A stretch of DNA of 64,000 bases from Gracilibacillus suaedae (lineage in GTDB: Bacteria > Bacillota > Bacilli > Bacillales > Amphibacillaceae). The notes below the pieces were generated by a model. That model saw nothing but the letters and a program-made list of their open reading frames with translations. It made no database searches and had not been told where the DNA came from. This document shows, piece by piece, positions 10,325 through 21,140 of the stretch; position 1 is the first letter of the stretch, and each line of letters opens with the position of its first letter. The DNA is taken from positions 1 through 64,000 of the forward strand of contig NZ_JAGFVL010000023.1 of NCBI RefSeq assembly GCF_017599345.1. Direction: 5' to 3'. The position numbers and the translations under genes were made by a program.

Positions 10325-12511
10325 ATGGTTAATAAAATCATAGGTTTATGCTTAATGCTGACGTTTATCAGCTTGGTCACAGCTACATATGTGCAAGCAG
10401 ATAATCCTATTATTAAAGATGAATTTTCGGCAGATCCGGCAGCCATTACACATGAAGGGAAAGTGTACCTTTATACCGGACATGATGAAGCAAACACTAG
10501 TGATAGTGACTATGTACTCAAAGAGTGGAGTATCTATTCTTCTGAGGATTTAAAAGATTGGAAATTAGAGGGGAGGGTGCCTCGTGATATTTTTGAGTGG
10601 GCAATAAATGATACCGCTTGGGCTTCGCAAACTATTGAGAAAGATGGCAAATTCTATTGGTACACAACTGTTGAGAATGGCGATAGTGCAGCTCCCGGAA
10701 TGGCGCTTGGGGTTGCGGTATCAGATCATCCGGTTACAGGTTGGGAAGATGCAATTGGTGCTCCATTAGTAAAGAGTACTGATACCGAAAACCCTGATAA
10801 TATGGGGGCTTGGTCTTGGGATGATATTGATCCAACTGTATTTATTGATGATGACGGTCAAGCCTATCTATATTGGGGGAATACCCACGTATATTATGCT
10901 AAATTAAAAGATAATATGATTGAATTGGAAGATGATATCCATCGTTTTGACATTGAAAATATGCCGGGGACTTTTACAGAAGCACCATGGCTTCATAAAC
11001 AAAACGGTATTTACTATCTACTTTTTGCGATGAATTTCCCTGAAGAATTGGCATATGCGACAAGTGATAGTCCAGAAGGTCCATGGGAATACGGTGGTAA
11101 ATTGATGGATGCATTACCGTATACAGGGACTAGTCATCCTGCTGTATTAGAATTGGAAGGGGAAACCTACATGATCTATCATAATGCAGCATTACCAACA
11201 GGTGGAGATTATAGAAGGTCAGTTGCGATTGACAAATTACACTTTACACCTGAAGGGAAAATAAGAAAAGTAATCCCTACTGCTTCTGGTATTACACATG
11301 ACAGTTATGCGATAGAATTATATGATGAATCTCGCTATGTTCGTCATTTAAATAATAGTTTAAGAGTCGATCCACTCGAAGGGGATACGTATGAATTTAA
11401 ATGGCATATCGTTGATGGATTAGCCAGTGATGATGAAGGTTTCCTTTCTTTTCAATCTGAAAATAATCCAGGTTTTTATCTGGTCAGGGATGGTTCTTCT
11501 CTAAGCTTAGCAAAACATGATGGTACAGCTAGCTTTGAAGAAGGAGCCACTTTCAAGGAAGTTCCAGGATTGGCAGATGACTCTTGGAGTTCCTATAAAA
11601 CATTTCATGATTCTTTGTATCTTTCAAAGGCAAGTGATAACACGTTACAGCTAGTAGCGAAAAATAGTTTAGAGAATGAGGGAAATGCCACGTTTCGGTT
11701 AAGCAATGCAGATGCAAAAGAAGTAAGCGTTTCTGAGGATGCGCTAGTTATGTTAGAGAACTCTACTGCAACCGTTTCTGCAACCGTTTGGCCAGAAGAG
11801 ACATTAAGAAAAGAACTAGAGGTATTTGTGGAAGATGAAGATATTATTGACGTAACAACCGATTATCCAAATCAAACAGATGAAACGAAGCTAACGATTA
11901 AAGGAAAACAAGAAGGTATGACAACCATTACATTATCGACGTTAGATGGCAATCATCAGACGACAATAGATGTAGAAGTTAAGTCGATCGATACTACTCC
12001 TGCTTCACTAGAGGATATCCTTGTCTCTGCCAGTTCTGAAACAAAAAACGTTCAGATAACTGGAACACTTGGAGAGACAGCAGGTAAAAACGTAACATTA
12101 AAAGTAGAAAATCCAAATGGTGAAGTGGATTATCTGGATCAAGTTGCATCCAATGATGCCGGAGAATTTAGCTTTAACTTTAGGTTGCAAAGTAAGCTAA
12201 CTGGAGATTATCACGTATTTTTAGGAGCTAATGGAAATGATCCCTATGAAACTACCTTTACGATAAAAAAACAAGATTCAGCAGATAAAGATAAGCAAAA
12301 AGATAAGGACAATGATCATAACGAATCTTCATCATCTAGTGATCAGGAATCTGATCCAGGACAAAAAAATGATAGCGAAAAGCAAGGGAATCAAGACTTA
12401 CCAGATACAGCAACCAATCTATTTAATTGGATGTTGATTGGTGGGCTCCTTATCATAATAGGACTTATTGCCATATTTGTTGTCAGAAAAAGAAAGGAGG
12501 AAGCGAGATGA
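10325..12511 (+). CDS. Wall-anchored GH43 arabinofuranosidase-like enzyme with AbfB domain (728 aa)
   Basis: Secreted GH43 enzyme. Signal peptide about 1-25. The GH43 domain (28-325) carries putative base Asp37 in SADPA, a pKa-modulating Asp in DDIDPTVFIDDDG and acid Glu in FTEAPW. An arabinose-binding AbfB-type (CBM42) domain follows at about 328-462, then two Ig-like segments (465-550 and 555-645), an acidic/polar linker and LPDTA (692-696) with membrane span and RKRK tail. The AbfB domain is the best evidence in the locus for arabinofuranose as target. The start has AAGGGGAG upstream. The stop overlaps the next gene by 4 bases (ATGA), so the two are co-translated. Confidence 0.87.
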   Translation: MVNKIIGLCLMLTFISLVTATYVQADNPIIKDEFSADPAAITHEGKVYLYTGHDEANTSDSDYVLKEWSIYSSEDLKDWKLEGRVPRDIFEWAINDTAWASQTIEKDGKFYWYTTVENGDSAAPGMALGVAVSDHPVTGWEDAIGAPLVKSTDTENPDNMGAWSWDDIDPTVFIDDDGQAYLYWGNTHVYYAKLKDNMIELEDDIHRFDIENMPGTFTEAPWLHKQNGIYYLLFAMNFPEELAYATSDSPEGPWEYGGKLMDALPYTGTSHPAVLELEGETYMIYHNAALPTGGDYRRSVAIDKLHFTPEGKIRKVIPTASGITHDSYAIELYDESRYVRHLNNSLRVDPLEGDTYEFKWHIVDGLASDDEGFLSFQSENNPGFYLVRDGSSLSLAKHDGTASFEEGATFKEVPGLADDSWSSYKTFHDSLYLSKASDNTLQLVAKNSLENEGNATFRLSNADAKEVSVSEDALVMLENSTATVSATVWPEETLRKELEVFVEDEDIIDVTTDYPNQTDETKLTIKGKQEGMTTITLSTLDGNHQTTIDVEVKSIDTTPASLEDILVSASSETKNVQITGTLGETAGKNVTLKVENPNGEVDYLDQVASNDAGEFSFNFRLQSKLTGDYHVFLGANGNDPYETTFTIKKQDSADKDKQKDKDNDHNESSSSSDQESDPGQKNDSEKQGNQDLPDTATNLFNWMLIGGLLIIIGLIAIFVVRKRKEEAR

Positions 12512-15500
12512 TACAAGTCTTGAAAAGAATCACCATTTCACTGATGATTATGACTTTGGTTATCAGTCCTTTTCCAATAACAGAATCTTACAATGTGATA
12601 GCGGAAGAGATGCAGTTGGAGGATGGACTGTTATTACATTATGATTTTGAAAACGAATCGGGAAATGGTATAGAAGATAAGAGTGGGAACGGCTATGATG
12701 GTGAGTTAATCAATGATGCCACACTTGTTGAAGATGAGAAAGGCGGTGCCCTATCATTAGATGGTGATCAGGACTATGCATTACTACCTACCAACCTTTT
12801 TGATGGCTTAGAGGATATGACGATTAGTACTTGGGTCAAGATTGACAATCATAAAGATTGGGCAACGATTTATTCGTTAGGTAACTTTGATGAAGAGAAT
12901 GGTGATTATGCGATTAACTATGCTGCAAAAACAGCAGATTCTGAAAATGGAGCACTCGGATTGTTTGGACCATGGCCATTTCCAGCTGTCGAGACAGGAC
13001 CTGTTGCTGAAGGGGAATGGGTTCATGTTGCAACCATGATTCAAGATCAGAAACTACATCATTATATGAATGGCATACATCAAGGATCAGTTGAAATTGA
13101 CATGGATGCAGGAGACATTCAGGTGGTAGAAAATCGTTTTATTGGATATCATGCAATGCCTCATGAACAAGGTGAAGGTAAGGGACTGCAAGGGCTAATT
13201 TCTGACTTTCGTATGTACGATCGGGCTTTGTCATTAACAGAATTACGTACATTAGCTGATTTTAATTTTGATATATCGGAGATTGAGGCAGTGAATGTTA
13301 ATATAAGCGTAGGTTCTCTTCCGGTATTACCTGATCAAGTAACCGTCCTTTACCCTAATGGAATGACAGAGAGCGTGACTGTTACATGGGATGAAATGAA
13401 CCCAGACGACTTCCAGACTCCAGGCGAAGTGACAGTGGAAGGTACGGTTGCAGGAACAACTATGAAGGCAATTGCGAATATTACGGTGGTGGAAGACAGA
13501 ACAATAAAGGAAATAGAACCTATTATCCTTTACACAGATGCTAGCTCACAGCCGGAATTACCTAAACAAATTCAAGTAACATACGCCGATAATGAAGAGG
13601 AGCAAGTATCTGTAGAATGGGAAGAAATACCGGCAGAACAATTAGAAAGGGCAGGCGTTCATTTTACAGTCGAAGGCAGGATTGAAAATACAGAAGAAAC
13701 TGCAATGGCTAAGGTGTATGTGACATCAGATGTAGCGGCTGATTTCATTACATGGTATAGCTTTGATGAGACACAAAGCGATAATGTATTTGATATTTCA
13801 GGCAATGAACAACATGCAACACTTGTAAATGATGCAGCCTTAGCCGATTCAGATAAAGGCGGTGCGGTTGACTTAGATGGAGATCGAGATTATGTTCAAA
13901 TGCCGACTGACCTTTTTGAAGGGACTGCCAATATGACAATTAGCAGCTGGGTCAAACTAGATACAGCTAAAGATTGGGCATCTTTGTATGCCTTAGGAAA
14001 TTGGGATCAAGGTAATGCGATAAACTTTGCTTTAAAACAAGCAGGTACGGATGAAGGCATGCTTGAATTATTTCGGCCTGATCAATCTTTCTACCAATTA
14101 ACAACCGAACCAATTGTGGAAAGTGAATGGGCACATGTTGCTACAACTATTAAAAATCAGCAAATGACACATTATATTAATGGAGTTTCTCAAGGTACTG
14201 TAGACATAGGAATGGACGCCAGTGATATTGAAGTAAATGAAAATCGATTTATTGGTTTTCATGCAATGGAACATGAACAAGTGGAAGGTAAAGGGCTAGA
14301 TGGACAAGTTGCAGATTTTCGTATATATAACAACAGTTTAAGTGAAGAGGATCTGCAAAAAGTGATCAATGAATCATTAACAGATCAAGAAGCGGTTGAA
14401 AGAGCTGCTGCCACGTTCGAATTAGGAGATTTGTCAGAAGTAATTACTGACATTGAATTACCAAGTTCAACTGGAAATGGTGTAGAGATCACATGGGAAT
14501 CCAGCCATTCAGAGATTATTAACGCTTCGGGTGAAGTGTCAAGACCTGGACAAGATCAACAAGACACAGTCGTCACGTTAACTGCAACCTTTGCAAGAGG
14601 AGAAAGTAGTCAAACAAAATCATTTGAAGTAAACGTCTTGGCAGATAATATCGAAATAGTAGATGAGATCAGTGTGGTTACCCCACCACATCATCCGCCA
14701 GCATTACCGGAGAAGGTAGAAGTGACCTATTTTGATGGTAGTACTGGCACGCGAAAAGTAGATTGGGAGAATATAAATAGTGACGAATTATCAGAAGCTC
14801 GATCTCCGTATACCGTGAATGGTGAAGTTTATGGCACAGACATTCCAGCAAAAGCGGTAATTCATGTAGCTGAGTTGGACTATGTTGATGAAGTACATGT
14901 CAAGACAGAAGTAGGAGTAGAGCCTGAATTGCCAACTACCGTTACTGCCCATTATACCAATGGTATGTCAGATGAAATTGCGGTTGATTGGAATGACATA
15001 GATCCGAATCACTATAGAGAAACTGGGTCCTTCACCGTCAATGGAAAAGCAGCAACATATCATTATACAAATCCATTAATTGAACAACGAGCAGATCCTA
15101 ACATTTATAAACATACCGATGGCAATTATTACTTTACCGCTTCTGTGCCAGAGTATAATCGTATTATTATGAGAAAGGCTAAAACCATCCAGGGTTTAAG
15201 AGAAGCCGAAGAGAAAGTCATATGGGAAGCTCATGAATCAGGAGATCAAGCGGCTCATATCTGGGCACCAGAAATTCATTATGTTGATAACAAGTGGTAT
15301 ATTCATTATGCAGCAGGTGCTTCTGATAATGTTTGGAGGATTCGTCCATATGCATTGGAAAATACGAGTTCAGATCCGCTGGAAGGTGAATGGGTAGAGA
15401 AAGGTATCATCCAAAAGTCTCCGGAAGATACTTTTTCATTCACAGACTTTTCATTAGATGCAACGATTTTTGAGCATAATGGTAAGAATTATTATATTTG

Positions 15501-16377
15501 GGCACAAAAAGTTAACAATATCTCTAATTTATATATGGCAGAGATGGAAAACGGTTATACGATAAAAGGAGAGCCGATGCTATTATCAACACCAGATTAT
15601 GAATGGGAACGAAATGGTTTTTGGGTAAATGAAGGGCCTGACGTGATTAAGCGTAATGGACAAATATTCGTTTCTTATTCCGCAAGTGCGACAGATGATA
15701 ATTATAAAATCGGTTTGTTAACAGCAGATAAAGACAGTGATATCATGGACCCATCCTCTTGGACAAAATCACCAGACCCTGTGATGGAAAGTAATGATGC
15801 TACCGGTCAATATGGTCCTGGCCACAGTACTTTTACCGTTGCTGAAGATGGAGAAACGGATATATTAGTCTATCATGCCCGTTCTTATAAAGAAATTGAA
15901 GGAGATCCATTATATGATCCTAACCGTCATGCTCGAGTAAAAGTATTGAATTGGAAGGAAGATGGTACACCAGATTTCGGTGTTCCGAATGGAGACGGTT
16001 TAGTCAACGGTCCAACCGTGGAAGTTAGTGCAACTGTAGAAGTGAAAGAAGCAACAAACTTTAAAGTGAGTCAACAGTTCAGTCACGATCAGCTTGTAGC
16101 AAATGAAACACTAGCAAGCGAATTGGTGATAGTAAACCAATCGGAATCAGATGAAACGGTAACCGCGATGATCACGCTATATAATCAAGATAAGCAAATG
16201 GTGGAATGGAAGGAAGAACCAATTAGGATTAAAGCAGGTGAAGAGGCATCAACAGAACTCATCCTAGATTTGCCAGATGATGTTACAGATCATTTAGTAA
16301 AAGTAATGATTTGGCACGGTGAAGGAATTGGTAATACATCTATGCAGCCTTTTTCTGAAGTTTTTTCACTAGAATAA
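12508..16377 (+). CDS. Secreted GH43 protein with LamG and Ig-like domains, not sortase-anchored (1289 aa)
   Basis: Extracellular GH43 enzyme. The ATG at 12508 is preceded by AAAGGAGG and gives a good signal peptide (about 1-33); the frame stays open 81 bases further upstream, but inside the previous gene. Order: LamG (41-250), two Big_4-like Ig domains (262-410), LamG (413-620), atrophied Ig (625-712), two Big_4-like domains (714-850), GH43 (855-1165; base Asp863 in RADPN, Asp in SLDATIF, acid Glu in NEGPDVIK, resembling exo-arabinofuranosidase types) and a C-terminal beta domain (1171-1289). Unlike its two neighbours it has no LPxTA tail, so it is probably released or held non-covalently. 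Confidence 0.87.
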   Translation: MIQVLKRITISLMIMTLVISPFPITESYNVIAEEMQLEDGLLLHYDFENESGNGIEDKSGNGYDGELINDATLVEDEKGGALSLDGDQDYALLPTNLFDGLEDMTISTWVKIDNHKDWATIYSLGNFDEENGDYAINYAAKTADSENGALGLFGPWPFPAVETGPVAEGEWVHVATMIQDQKLHHYMNGIHQGSVEIDMDAGDIQVVENRFIGYHAMPHEQGEGKGLQGLISDFRMYDRALSLTELRTLADFNFDISEIEAVNVNISVGSLPVLPDQVTVLYPNGMTESVTVTWDEMNPDDFQTPGEVTVEGTVAGTTMKAIANITVVEDRTIKEIEPIILYTDASSQPELPKQIQVTYADNEEEQVSVEWEEIPAEQLERAGVHFTVEGRIENTEETAMAKVYVTSDVAADFITWYSFDETQSDNVFDISGNEQHATLVNDAALADSDKGGAVDLDGDRDYVQMPTDLFEGTANMTISSWVKLDTAKDWASLYALGNWDQGNAINFALKQAGTDEGMLELFRPDQSFYQLTTEPIVESEWAHVATTIKNQQMTHYINGVSQGTVDIGMDASDIEVNENRFIGFHAMEHEQVEGKGLDGQVADFRIYNNSLSEEDLQKVINESLTDQEAVERAAATFELGDLSEVITDIELPSSTGNGVEITWESSHSEIINASGEVSRPGQDQQDTVVTLTATFARGESSQTKSFEVNVLADNIEIVDEISVVTPPHHPPALPEKVEVTYFDGSTGTRKVDWENINSDELSEARSPYTVNGEVYGTDIPAKAVIHVAELDYVDEVHVKTEVGVEPELPTTVTAHYTNGMSDEIAVDWNDIDPNHYRETGSFTVNGKAATYHYTNPLIEQRADPNIYKHTDGNYYFTASVPEYNRIIMRKAKTIQGLREAEEKVIWEAHESGDQAAHIWAPEIHYVDNKWYIHYAAGASDNVWRIRPYALENTSSDPLEGEWVEKGIIQKSPEDTFSFTDFSLDATIFEHNGKNYYIWAQKVNNISNLYMAEMENGYTIKGEPMLLSTPDYEWERNGFWVNEGPDVIKRNGQIFVSYSASATDDNYKIGLLTADKDSDIMDPSSWTKSPDPVMESNDATGQYGPGHSTFTVAEDGETDILVYHARSYKEIEGDPLYDPNRHARVKVLNWKEDGTPDFGVPNGDGLVNGPTVEVSATVEVKEATNFKVSQQFSHDQLVANETLASELVIVNQSESDETVTAMITLYNQDKQMVEWKEEPIRIKAGEEASTELILDLPDDVTDHLVKVMIWHGEGIGNTSMQPFSEVFSLE

Positions 16378-16380
16378 AAA

Positions 16381-16428
16381 AAGAGACTGTCTCAAAAATC
16401 AGTTTGCTGACGATTGAGACAGTCTCTT
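16381..16428. terminator. Bidirectional terminator between GH43 and pxpA
   Basis: A 14-bp stem (16381-16394 AAGAGACTGTCTCA with 16415-16428) lies between convergent genes. It is followed by CGTTTT on the plus strand and by a T run on the minus strand (AAAAAAA at 16375-16381). Confidence 0.85.
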
Positions 16429-16439
16429 CGTTTTACTAC

Positions 16440-16491
16440 TGTCCAGATTATCGTTAAAAGTGTCCAGAAAACTACCAGAAGTGTCCAGATC
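16440..16491. repeat. 21-bp-period repeat, GTGTCCAGA unit (3 copies)
   Basis: GTCCAGA occurs at 16441, 16462 and 16483, exactly 21 bases apart, with unrelated sequence between copies. It lies between convergent genes, just after the terminator and just before the pxpA stop. Arrays with the same period but other units occur at 28235, 39236 and 59411. Confidence 0.7.
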
Positions 16492-16498
16492 CACTTAC

Positions 16499-17227
16499 TT
16501 ATCCAATTATTTCTCGAATTTTCTGCACAAAGTGTAATGCTGCTGTTGAATCGCCATGCACACAAATAGTATCTGCTTTGATATTGATGTTGTCTCCGTT
16601 CATTGTAGTGACCTTTCCTGATGTGACGATTTCATTAACTTGTTTCATAGCTTGTTCTATATCACGAATAACTGCATTTGGTTCACTTCTGGGTGTTAAG
16701 CTGCCATCTGGCTGATAAGTTCTATCAGCGAATACTTCATTGGCTACTTGTAATCCAAGCTCTTCTCCAGCATTAATTAACTCACTATTTGCAAGCCCGA
16801 CTAATACCAAGTTCGGATCGACATCATGTACTGCTTGAGCAATAGCAATTGCAAGCTCACGTTCTTTACAAGCCGTATTGTATAAAGCACCATGTGGTTT
16901 CACATGAGCTAAATGCATATCATGTACAGTCACAAATCCTTGCAAAGCACCTAACTGATAAACAACCAAGTCATAGGCATGTTCCGGAAGAATATCGATA
17001 TTTCGTCTACCAAAACCTTGTAAATCTTGAAATCCAGGGTGTGCCCCAATATTAACCTGATACTGTTTAGCTAACTGTACCGTTTTATTCATCGTATGTG
17101 GGTCACCAGCATGAAAACCACATGCTATATTAACTGCATCAACTAATGGAATAATTGCTTCATCATTACCGATTTGATACATACCAAAACTTTCACCTAA
17201 ATCACAATTCAATGTTATTCTTGCCAC
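16499..17227 (-). CDS. pxpA: 5-oxoprolinase subunit A, LamB/YcsF family (242 aa)
   Basis: Subunit of the ATP-dependent 5-oxoprolinase PxpABC, which opens 5-oxoproline to glutamate. The N-terminal NCDLGESFG and [13 protein letters not shown] blocks are diagnostic of the LamB/YcsF family, with VHGD near the C-terminus. A GTG start at 17227 is chosen: GGGGAGG lies 8 bases before it and the family normally begins at [10 protein letters not shown]. An ATG 30 bases upstream would place that Shine-Dalgarno inside the gene. It overlaps the end of pxpC and is last in a three-gene operon. Confidence 0.93.
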   Translation of the reverse strand: MARITLNCDLGESFGMYQIGNDEAIIPLVDAVNIACGFHAGDPHTMNKTVQLAKQYQVNIGAHPGFQDLQGFGRRNIDILPEHAYDLVVYQLGALQGFVTVHDMHLAHVKPHGALYNTACKERELAIAIAQAVHDVDPNLVLVGLANSELINAGEELGLQVANEVFADRTYQPDGSLTPRSEPNAVIRDIEQAMKQVNEIVTSGKVTTMNGDNINIKADTICVHGDSTAALHFVQKIREIIG

Positions 17228-18186
17228 AGCTTGATACCTCCCCATTTTTCCTGACAAAATCGTTGAATAGTTCGAATTAAGCGCTCACGACTTTGTAAAA
17301 GGGTGATTGCTTCATCAACCGTTATCTTTTGAAATCTGAAAGGCTGGCCAGGTCTTAATTGACTTACTTTACTCAAATCAACTCGCGCAACCTGTCCGAT
17401 TTTTGGATAACCTCCTGTTGGTTGGCCATCTGCCATTAATATAATTGGTTGCCCATTCGGTGGTACTTGAATTGAACCAAATGTTGTAGCCTCTGTTAAA
17501 AGCTGTTCATCTTTCCTTTTTTTAATCGGGAGTCCTTCCAAGCGATATCCCATTCGGTTGGATCGTGTAGAAGCAGTCCACTCTGTTTGTGCAAATGTGT
17601 CGGAGTCAAACCAATCATACTGTGGACCTTCGATATAACGTATTATCTTTGCCGGTTGTTCAATATAATTAAAAAGGGCAGGGATAATGCCCCAATGTAG
17701 CTGATTTTCGGTGTTATAGAAGTGAGAATAGGAAATCGTGTCACCCACAGCTAATTTTCCTCTTAAAACGCCTTCTACCTCCGCTCTCACAACTGTGCTT
17801 TGACTTCCAAGGATTTTGGGTATGTCCAAGCCTCCTTTTATAGCCATATAGCCAAAGCCACCTGTTTTCACCGTGCGAAACTGTAAGATATCGTCCTTTT
17901 TGACTTGAATAGGCTGGGCAAGTGGAGTCGGTTTGTCATTTAAATTAGCAGACATATTTCCGCCGGTTATCGCAATAATCGCGTGCTGATGGAATTTGAT
18001 CGTCGGACCAATGAAGCTCATCTCTAGTACTGCTTCGTCTGTATCATTATTAACGAGAATATTCGCCATTTTGGCGGCAAACTCATCCATCGGACCACTG
18101 ACTGAGAACCCATAGGATTGATAGCCAAGGCGTCCCTGGTCTTGGATGGTGGTATGTAATCCTTCTTCTATTATTTCAATTGTCAT
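17215..18186 (-). CDS. pxpC: 5-oxoprolinase subunit C, KipA family (323 aa)
   Basis: Biotin-dependent-carboxylase-like (AHS2) domain protein. N-terminal [20 protein letters not shown] and [12 protein letters not shown], internal [11 protein letters not shown] and C-terminal [15 protein letters not shown] are typical of KipA/PxpC. It overlaps pxpB by 11 bases and pxpA by 13, so the three subunits are translationally coupled. With PxpB it should form the catalytic module. In B. subtilis the homologue KipA was first described through KipI and sporulation control; metabolic 5-oxoprolinase is the general role. Confidence 0.93.
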   Translation of the reverse strand: MTIEIIEEGLHTTIQDQGRLGYQSYGFSVSGPMDEFAAKMANILVNNDTDEAVLEMSFIGPTIKFHQHAIIAITGGNMSANLNDKPTPLAQPIQVKKDDILQFRTVKTGGFGYMAIKGGLDIPKILGSQSTVVRAEVEGVLRGKLAVGDTISYSHFYNTENQLHWGIIPALFNYIEQPAKIIRYIEGPQYDWFDSDTFAQTEWTASTRSNRMGYRLEGLPIKKRKDEQLLTEATTFGSIQVPPNGQPIILMADGQPTGGYPKIGQVARVDLSKVSQLRPGQPFRFQKITVDEAITLLQSRERLIRTIQRFCQEKWGGIKLWQE

Positions 18187-18859
18187 TTTTTATACGCTCC
18201 TCTTTCTGAAGCTGTTCAAATGCCGTTTTTGTAATTGGGTAAAATCTAACTTGATCCCCTGGTGCCAATAATGTCGGTCTGTCATCAGTTAATAGTAATA
18301 AATTTACGGGTGTACGCCCAATGATTTGCCATCCACCTGGGGAGCTGCTAGGGTAAATACCTGTTTGGCCGCCAGCTATTCCGACTGATCCCTTTGGTAC
18401 TTCCAGTCTGGGGCTGTCTTTCCTAGGTGTAGCAAGTTCTTGATCCATTCCTGTTAAAAACGGGAACCCCGGTGAGAATCCTAAAAAGGAGACGTTATAA
18501 GTAGGGGTAGTATGTAATGAAATGACTCTCTGCAATGTCATTTTTTTCTTTTTTATTACGTATTCCATATCGATACCAAACCTTTGGTCATAACAAACGG
18601 GAATGTGATGCAATCTACGGTTTATTTTGTCTGTTTGTTTCTGTTCATCAGCAGCAGTGATTACTTTTTTCATCTCTTGGTGAGTAATGCGTAGAGGATC
18701 AAAGTATACGGTTAACGTTCTGTAACCAACTACTGTTTCAACGATAAACCATTGATTATCCAGCTGTTGTTTGACTTTAATCAAATAAGCAGATAAATCG
18801 GGTGTATAAGGTAATGTCATCATGATGGCATTTTCCGAAATAGATTGAAGACGCATCAT
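18176..18859 (-). CDS. pxpB: 5-oxoprolinase subunit B, KipI family (227 aa)
   Basis: AHS1-domain protein. Motifs FLGFSPGFPFLTGM, PRLEVPKGSVGIAG and SPGGWQIIGRTP are highly conserved in KipI/PxpB. The start is ambiguous among TTG 18865, ATG 18859 and ATG 18856; ATG 18859 is preferred because AAGAAGG lies 6 bases upstream. First gene of the pxpBCA operon. No regulator gene (KipR type) accompanies it here. Confidence 0.92.
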   Translation of the reverse strand: MMRLQSISENAIMMTLPYTPDLSAYLIKVKQQLDNQWFIVETVVGYRTLTVYFDPLRITHQEMKKVITAADEQKQTDKINRRLHHIPVCYDQRFGIDMEYVIKKKKMTLQRVISLHTTPTYNVSFLGFSPGFPFLTGMDQELATPRKDSPRLEVPKGSVGIAGGQTGIYPSSSPGGWQIIGRTPVNLLLLTDDRPTLLAPGDQVRFYPITKTAFEQLQKEERIKNDN

Positions 18860-19158
18860 CAGCAACCTTCTTTCTTTTTGTTATCTATCATTATTATTGT
18901 AACATAAAGAAACCAACTCTTTATGATGTGACAATAGACTTGATAGAGCAAAAGATCTATGCATAGTGGTAAATAATATTGCTGTCGTTACAAAACATTT
19001 TCAAATGAAATATTCAAGTCTAAAGTAATGAAAATTGACAAATAATAGTATAAAAAAGGGTTAAAAAGACTATGAAACAAAATGTAGTATTGTTAATATA
19101 GTCATGCTAAAATAGTTTGTATGCGCATCAAGTATTCTACATCGTTGGAGGGATGGTA

Positions 19159-20880
19159 ATGAAAAATGTTTTTCATTTAAAAAATTTACGGTTCAAGAAT
19201 GTAAAGATTGGTACAAAGTATGGTCTTATCCTTAGTGTTGTTCTAAGTCTTTTTGTGATTTCTGCTGTGTTAGTTTCCTTTTTCTTGCAAAATGTTCAAT
19301 CGCAAATTGAAGCAATGGAAAGAAGGGGAGATAGAGCAGTTGATGTCACAGAGATGGGGTCATTAATCAGAGCTAAAGGGATCCGCGTGTTTCAATATAT
19401 GGAAGATCCTACATCTGAAGTAGTAAATGATTTCAATCAGCGTAAAGATTTATTCAAAAATTTAGAGGATAATTTAGCCGAAGAATTGAACGGTACAGAG
19501 GCAATAACGCTAGTTGAAAAGATCATTGAATTAGATGAAGCATTTAACCTCGAGTTTAATGAAGTGATAAGTTATGTTGGACAAGGAGATATGGAAATGG
19601 CTTCCCAACATGCAAGTCAGGCACATACCACTCAGCGGGAAGTTGTACAGGCATTAGAGGAATTAACAGAAATGGTCAATGCAGATAGAGCAAATGCTGT
19701 GAAAGAGGCAAAAACAAGTCAAACAATGGCCATCGTAGCACTAGTTATCGCGATTGCAGTATCACTGATTATTAGTATCATTTTAATTATCATCGTTAAT
19801 CGAACTGTTTCCAAAAACTTAAATAAAGTAGTTGATGTAAGTAATAGCATTGCCGATGGTAATCTACTGGTTAAAAATATAGAATATAAAGGAAATGACG
19901 AAATAGGACAACTTTCTAGTTCAATAAATAAGATGAGTACGAACTTAAGAAAGATCATTCAACAAGTTTCAACTGTTTCGGATACAGTGACTGCTCAAAG
20001 CGAAGAATTAAATCAATCAGCAAATGAAGTGAAGTCTGGAACGGAGCAAATAGCTTCAACTATGCAGGAATTAGCATCAGGTGCTGAAACTCAAGCGAAT
20101 CATGCCGGCGATGTCGCTTCCAAGATGAGTGATTTCTCTCAAAAAGTACATGAAGCGGATCAAAATGGGGAGAAAATTGAAGGTGCATCAGCTAATGTAT
20201 TAAGTATGGCTGAAAATGGTAATGAATTGATGAGCTCCTCTGTTGCACAAATGGGTCGAATCCATACGATTGTACAAGAAGCAGTGGAAAAGGTACGTGG
20301 TTTAGATAATCAATCAAAAGAAATTACAAAACTAGTAGCCGTGATTAAAGATATCGCGGAACAAACCAATTTATTAGCATTAAATGCAGCCATCGAATCA
20401 GCTCGTGCTGGCGAACATGGCAAAGGTTTTGCGGTCGTAGCAGATGAAGTTCGTAAATTAGCGGAACAGGTAGCAGAGTCCGTTAATGATATCACTGGAA
20501 TTGTTACGAATATTCAAAGTGAGTCTTCTAATGTAACGCAATCTTTAGAAGAAGGTTACGGTGAAGTAGAAGCAGGGTCTGAACAAATTGAAAAGACAGG
20601 AGAGACTTTCGAACAAATTAATCATGCCGTAACAGAAATGGTTTCTAGTATCACTACTGTAACAACTAATTTGTCTGACATGAGGACAAGTAGTGAAGAG
20701 ATTAATAGTTTTGTCGAAGAAATTGCATCGATTTCGGAAGAATCAGCAGCCGGTGTTGAACAGACGTCAGCATCTGCTCAACAAGCCAGCAGTGCGATGG
20801 AAGAAGTATCTTCAAATTCAGAAGATTTGGCAAAACTGGCAGAAGAATTAAATGGTTTAGTAAGACAATTTAAGATTTAA
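19159..20880 (+). CDS. Methyl-accepting chemotaxis protein (573 aa)
   Basis: Membrane chemoreceptor. Membrane span about 20-45, an extracellular four-helix-bundle-type sensor to about 185, a second span near 190-215, HAMP about 216-270, then the signalling domain. The hairpin tip that contacts CheA/CheW ([21 protein letters not shown]) is intact, and the protein ends in [12 protein letters not shown]. The ATG at 19159 follows GGAGGG with 6-base spacing and fits better than an upstream in-frame ATG. The gene downstream is a close paralogue whose cytoplasmic half is nearly identical while the sensor half is diverged. Ligand unknown. Confidence 0.93.
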   Translation: MKNVFHLKNLRFKNVKIGTKYGLILSVVLSLFVISAVLVSFFLQNVQSQIEAMERRGDRAVDVTEMGSLIRAKGIRVFQYMEDPTSEVVNDFNQRKDLFKNLEDNLAEELNGTEAITLVEKIIELDEAFNLEFNEVISYVGQGDMEMASQHASQAHTTQREVVQALEELTEMVNADRANAVKEAKTSQTMAIVALVIAIAVSLIISIILIIIVNRTVSKNLNKVVDVSNSIADGNLLVKNIEYKGNDEIGQLSSSINKMSTNLRKIIQQVSTVSDTVTAQSEELNQSANEVKSGTEQIASTMQELASGAETQANHAGDVASKMSDFSQKVHEADQNGEKIEGASANVLSMAENGNELMSSSVAQMGRIHTIVQEAVEKVRGLDNQSKEITKLVAVIKDIAEQTNLLALNAAIESARAGEHGKGFAVVADEVRKLAEQVAESVNDITGIVTNIQSESSNVTQSLEEGYGEVEAGSEQIEKTGETFEQINHAVTEMVSSITTVTTNLSDMRTSSEEINSFVEEIASISEESAAGVEQTSASAQQASSAMEEVSSNSEDLAKLAEELNGLVRQFKI

Positions 20881-20914
20881 CCCACGCCTGAGGAAGTAGC
20901 ATTCGATATACGAT

Positions 20915-20948
20915 AAAAACACGAACATATCAAGTTGTTCGTGTTTTT
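20915..20948 (+). terminator. Terminator between the two chemoreceptor genes
   Basis: A 12-bp stem (20915-20926 AAAAACACGAAC with 20937-20948) ends in a T run. The same stem arms (AAAACACGAAC/GTTCGTGTTTT) are reused after rsgI at 59361-59387. Confidence 0.87.
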
Positions 20949-21140
20949 GTTTGGAGAAAAGTATATTTCCAAGTAAGAGTGTTTATGGTGTAATTGGATA
21001 ATTTTTGAATAAAATAAGGTTAAAATAACTAGTACGGACGTGTAGAAATAATCATTTGGTAATGGTACAATAGATTTATACAAATATAAGCGATGTATTT
21101 ATACGTACAACATTCATTTGTTTCATACGGGGGGAAGAAG

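Noticed and set aside
12427-12507. Upstream extension of the 1289-residue GH43 gene
   Set aside because: The extension lies inside the membrane-span codons of the previous gene; AAAGGAGG and a signal peptide support the start at 12508.
16499-18859. Urea amidolyase/allophanate hydrolase genes
   Set aside because: AHS1/AHS2 domains also occur in those enzymes, but here they are separate short genes beside a LamB/YcsF gene, which is the 5-oxoprolinase set.
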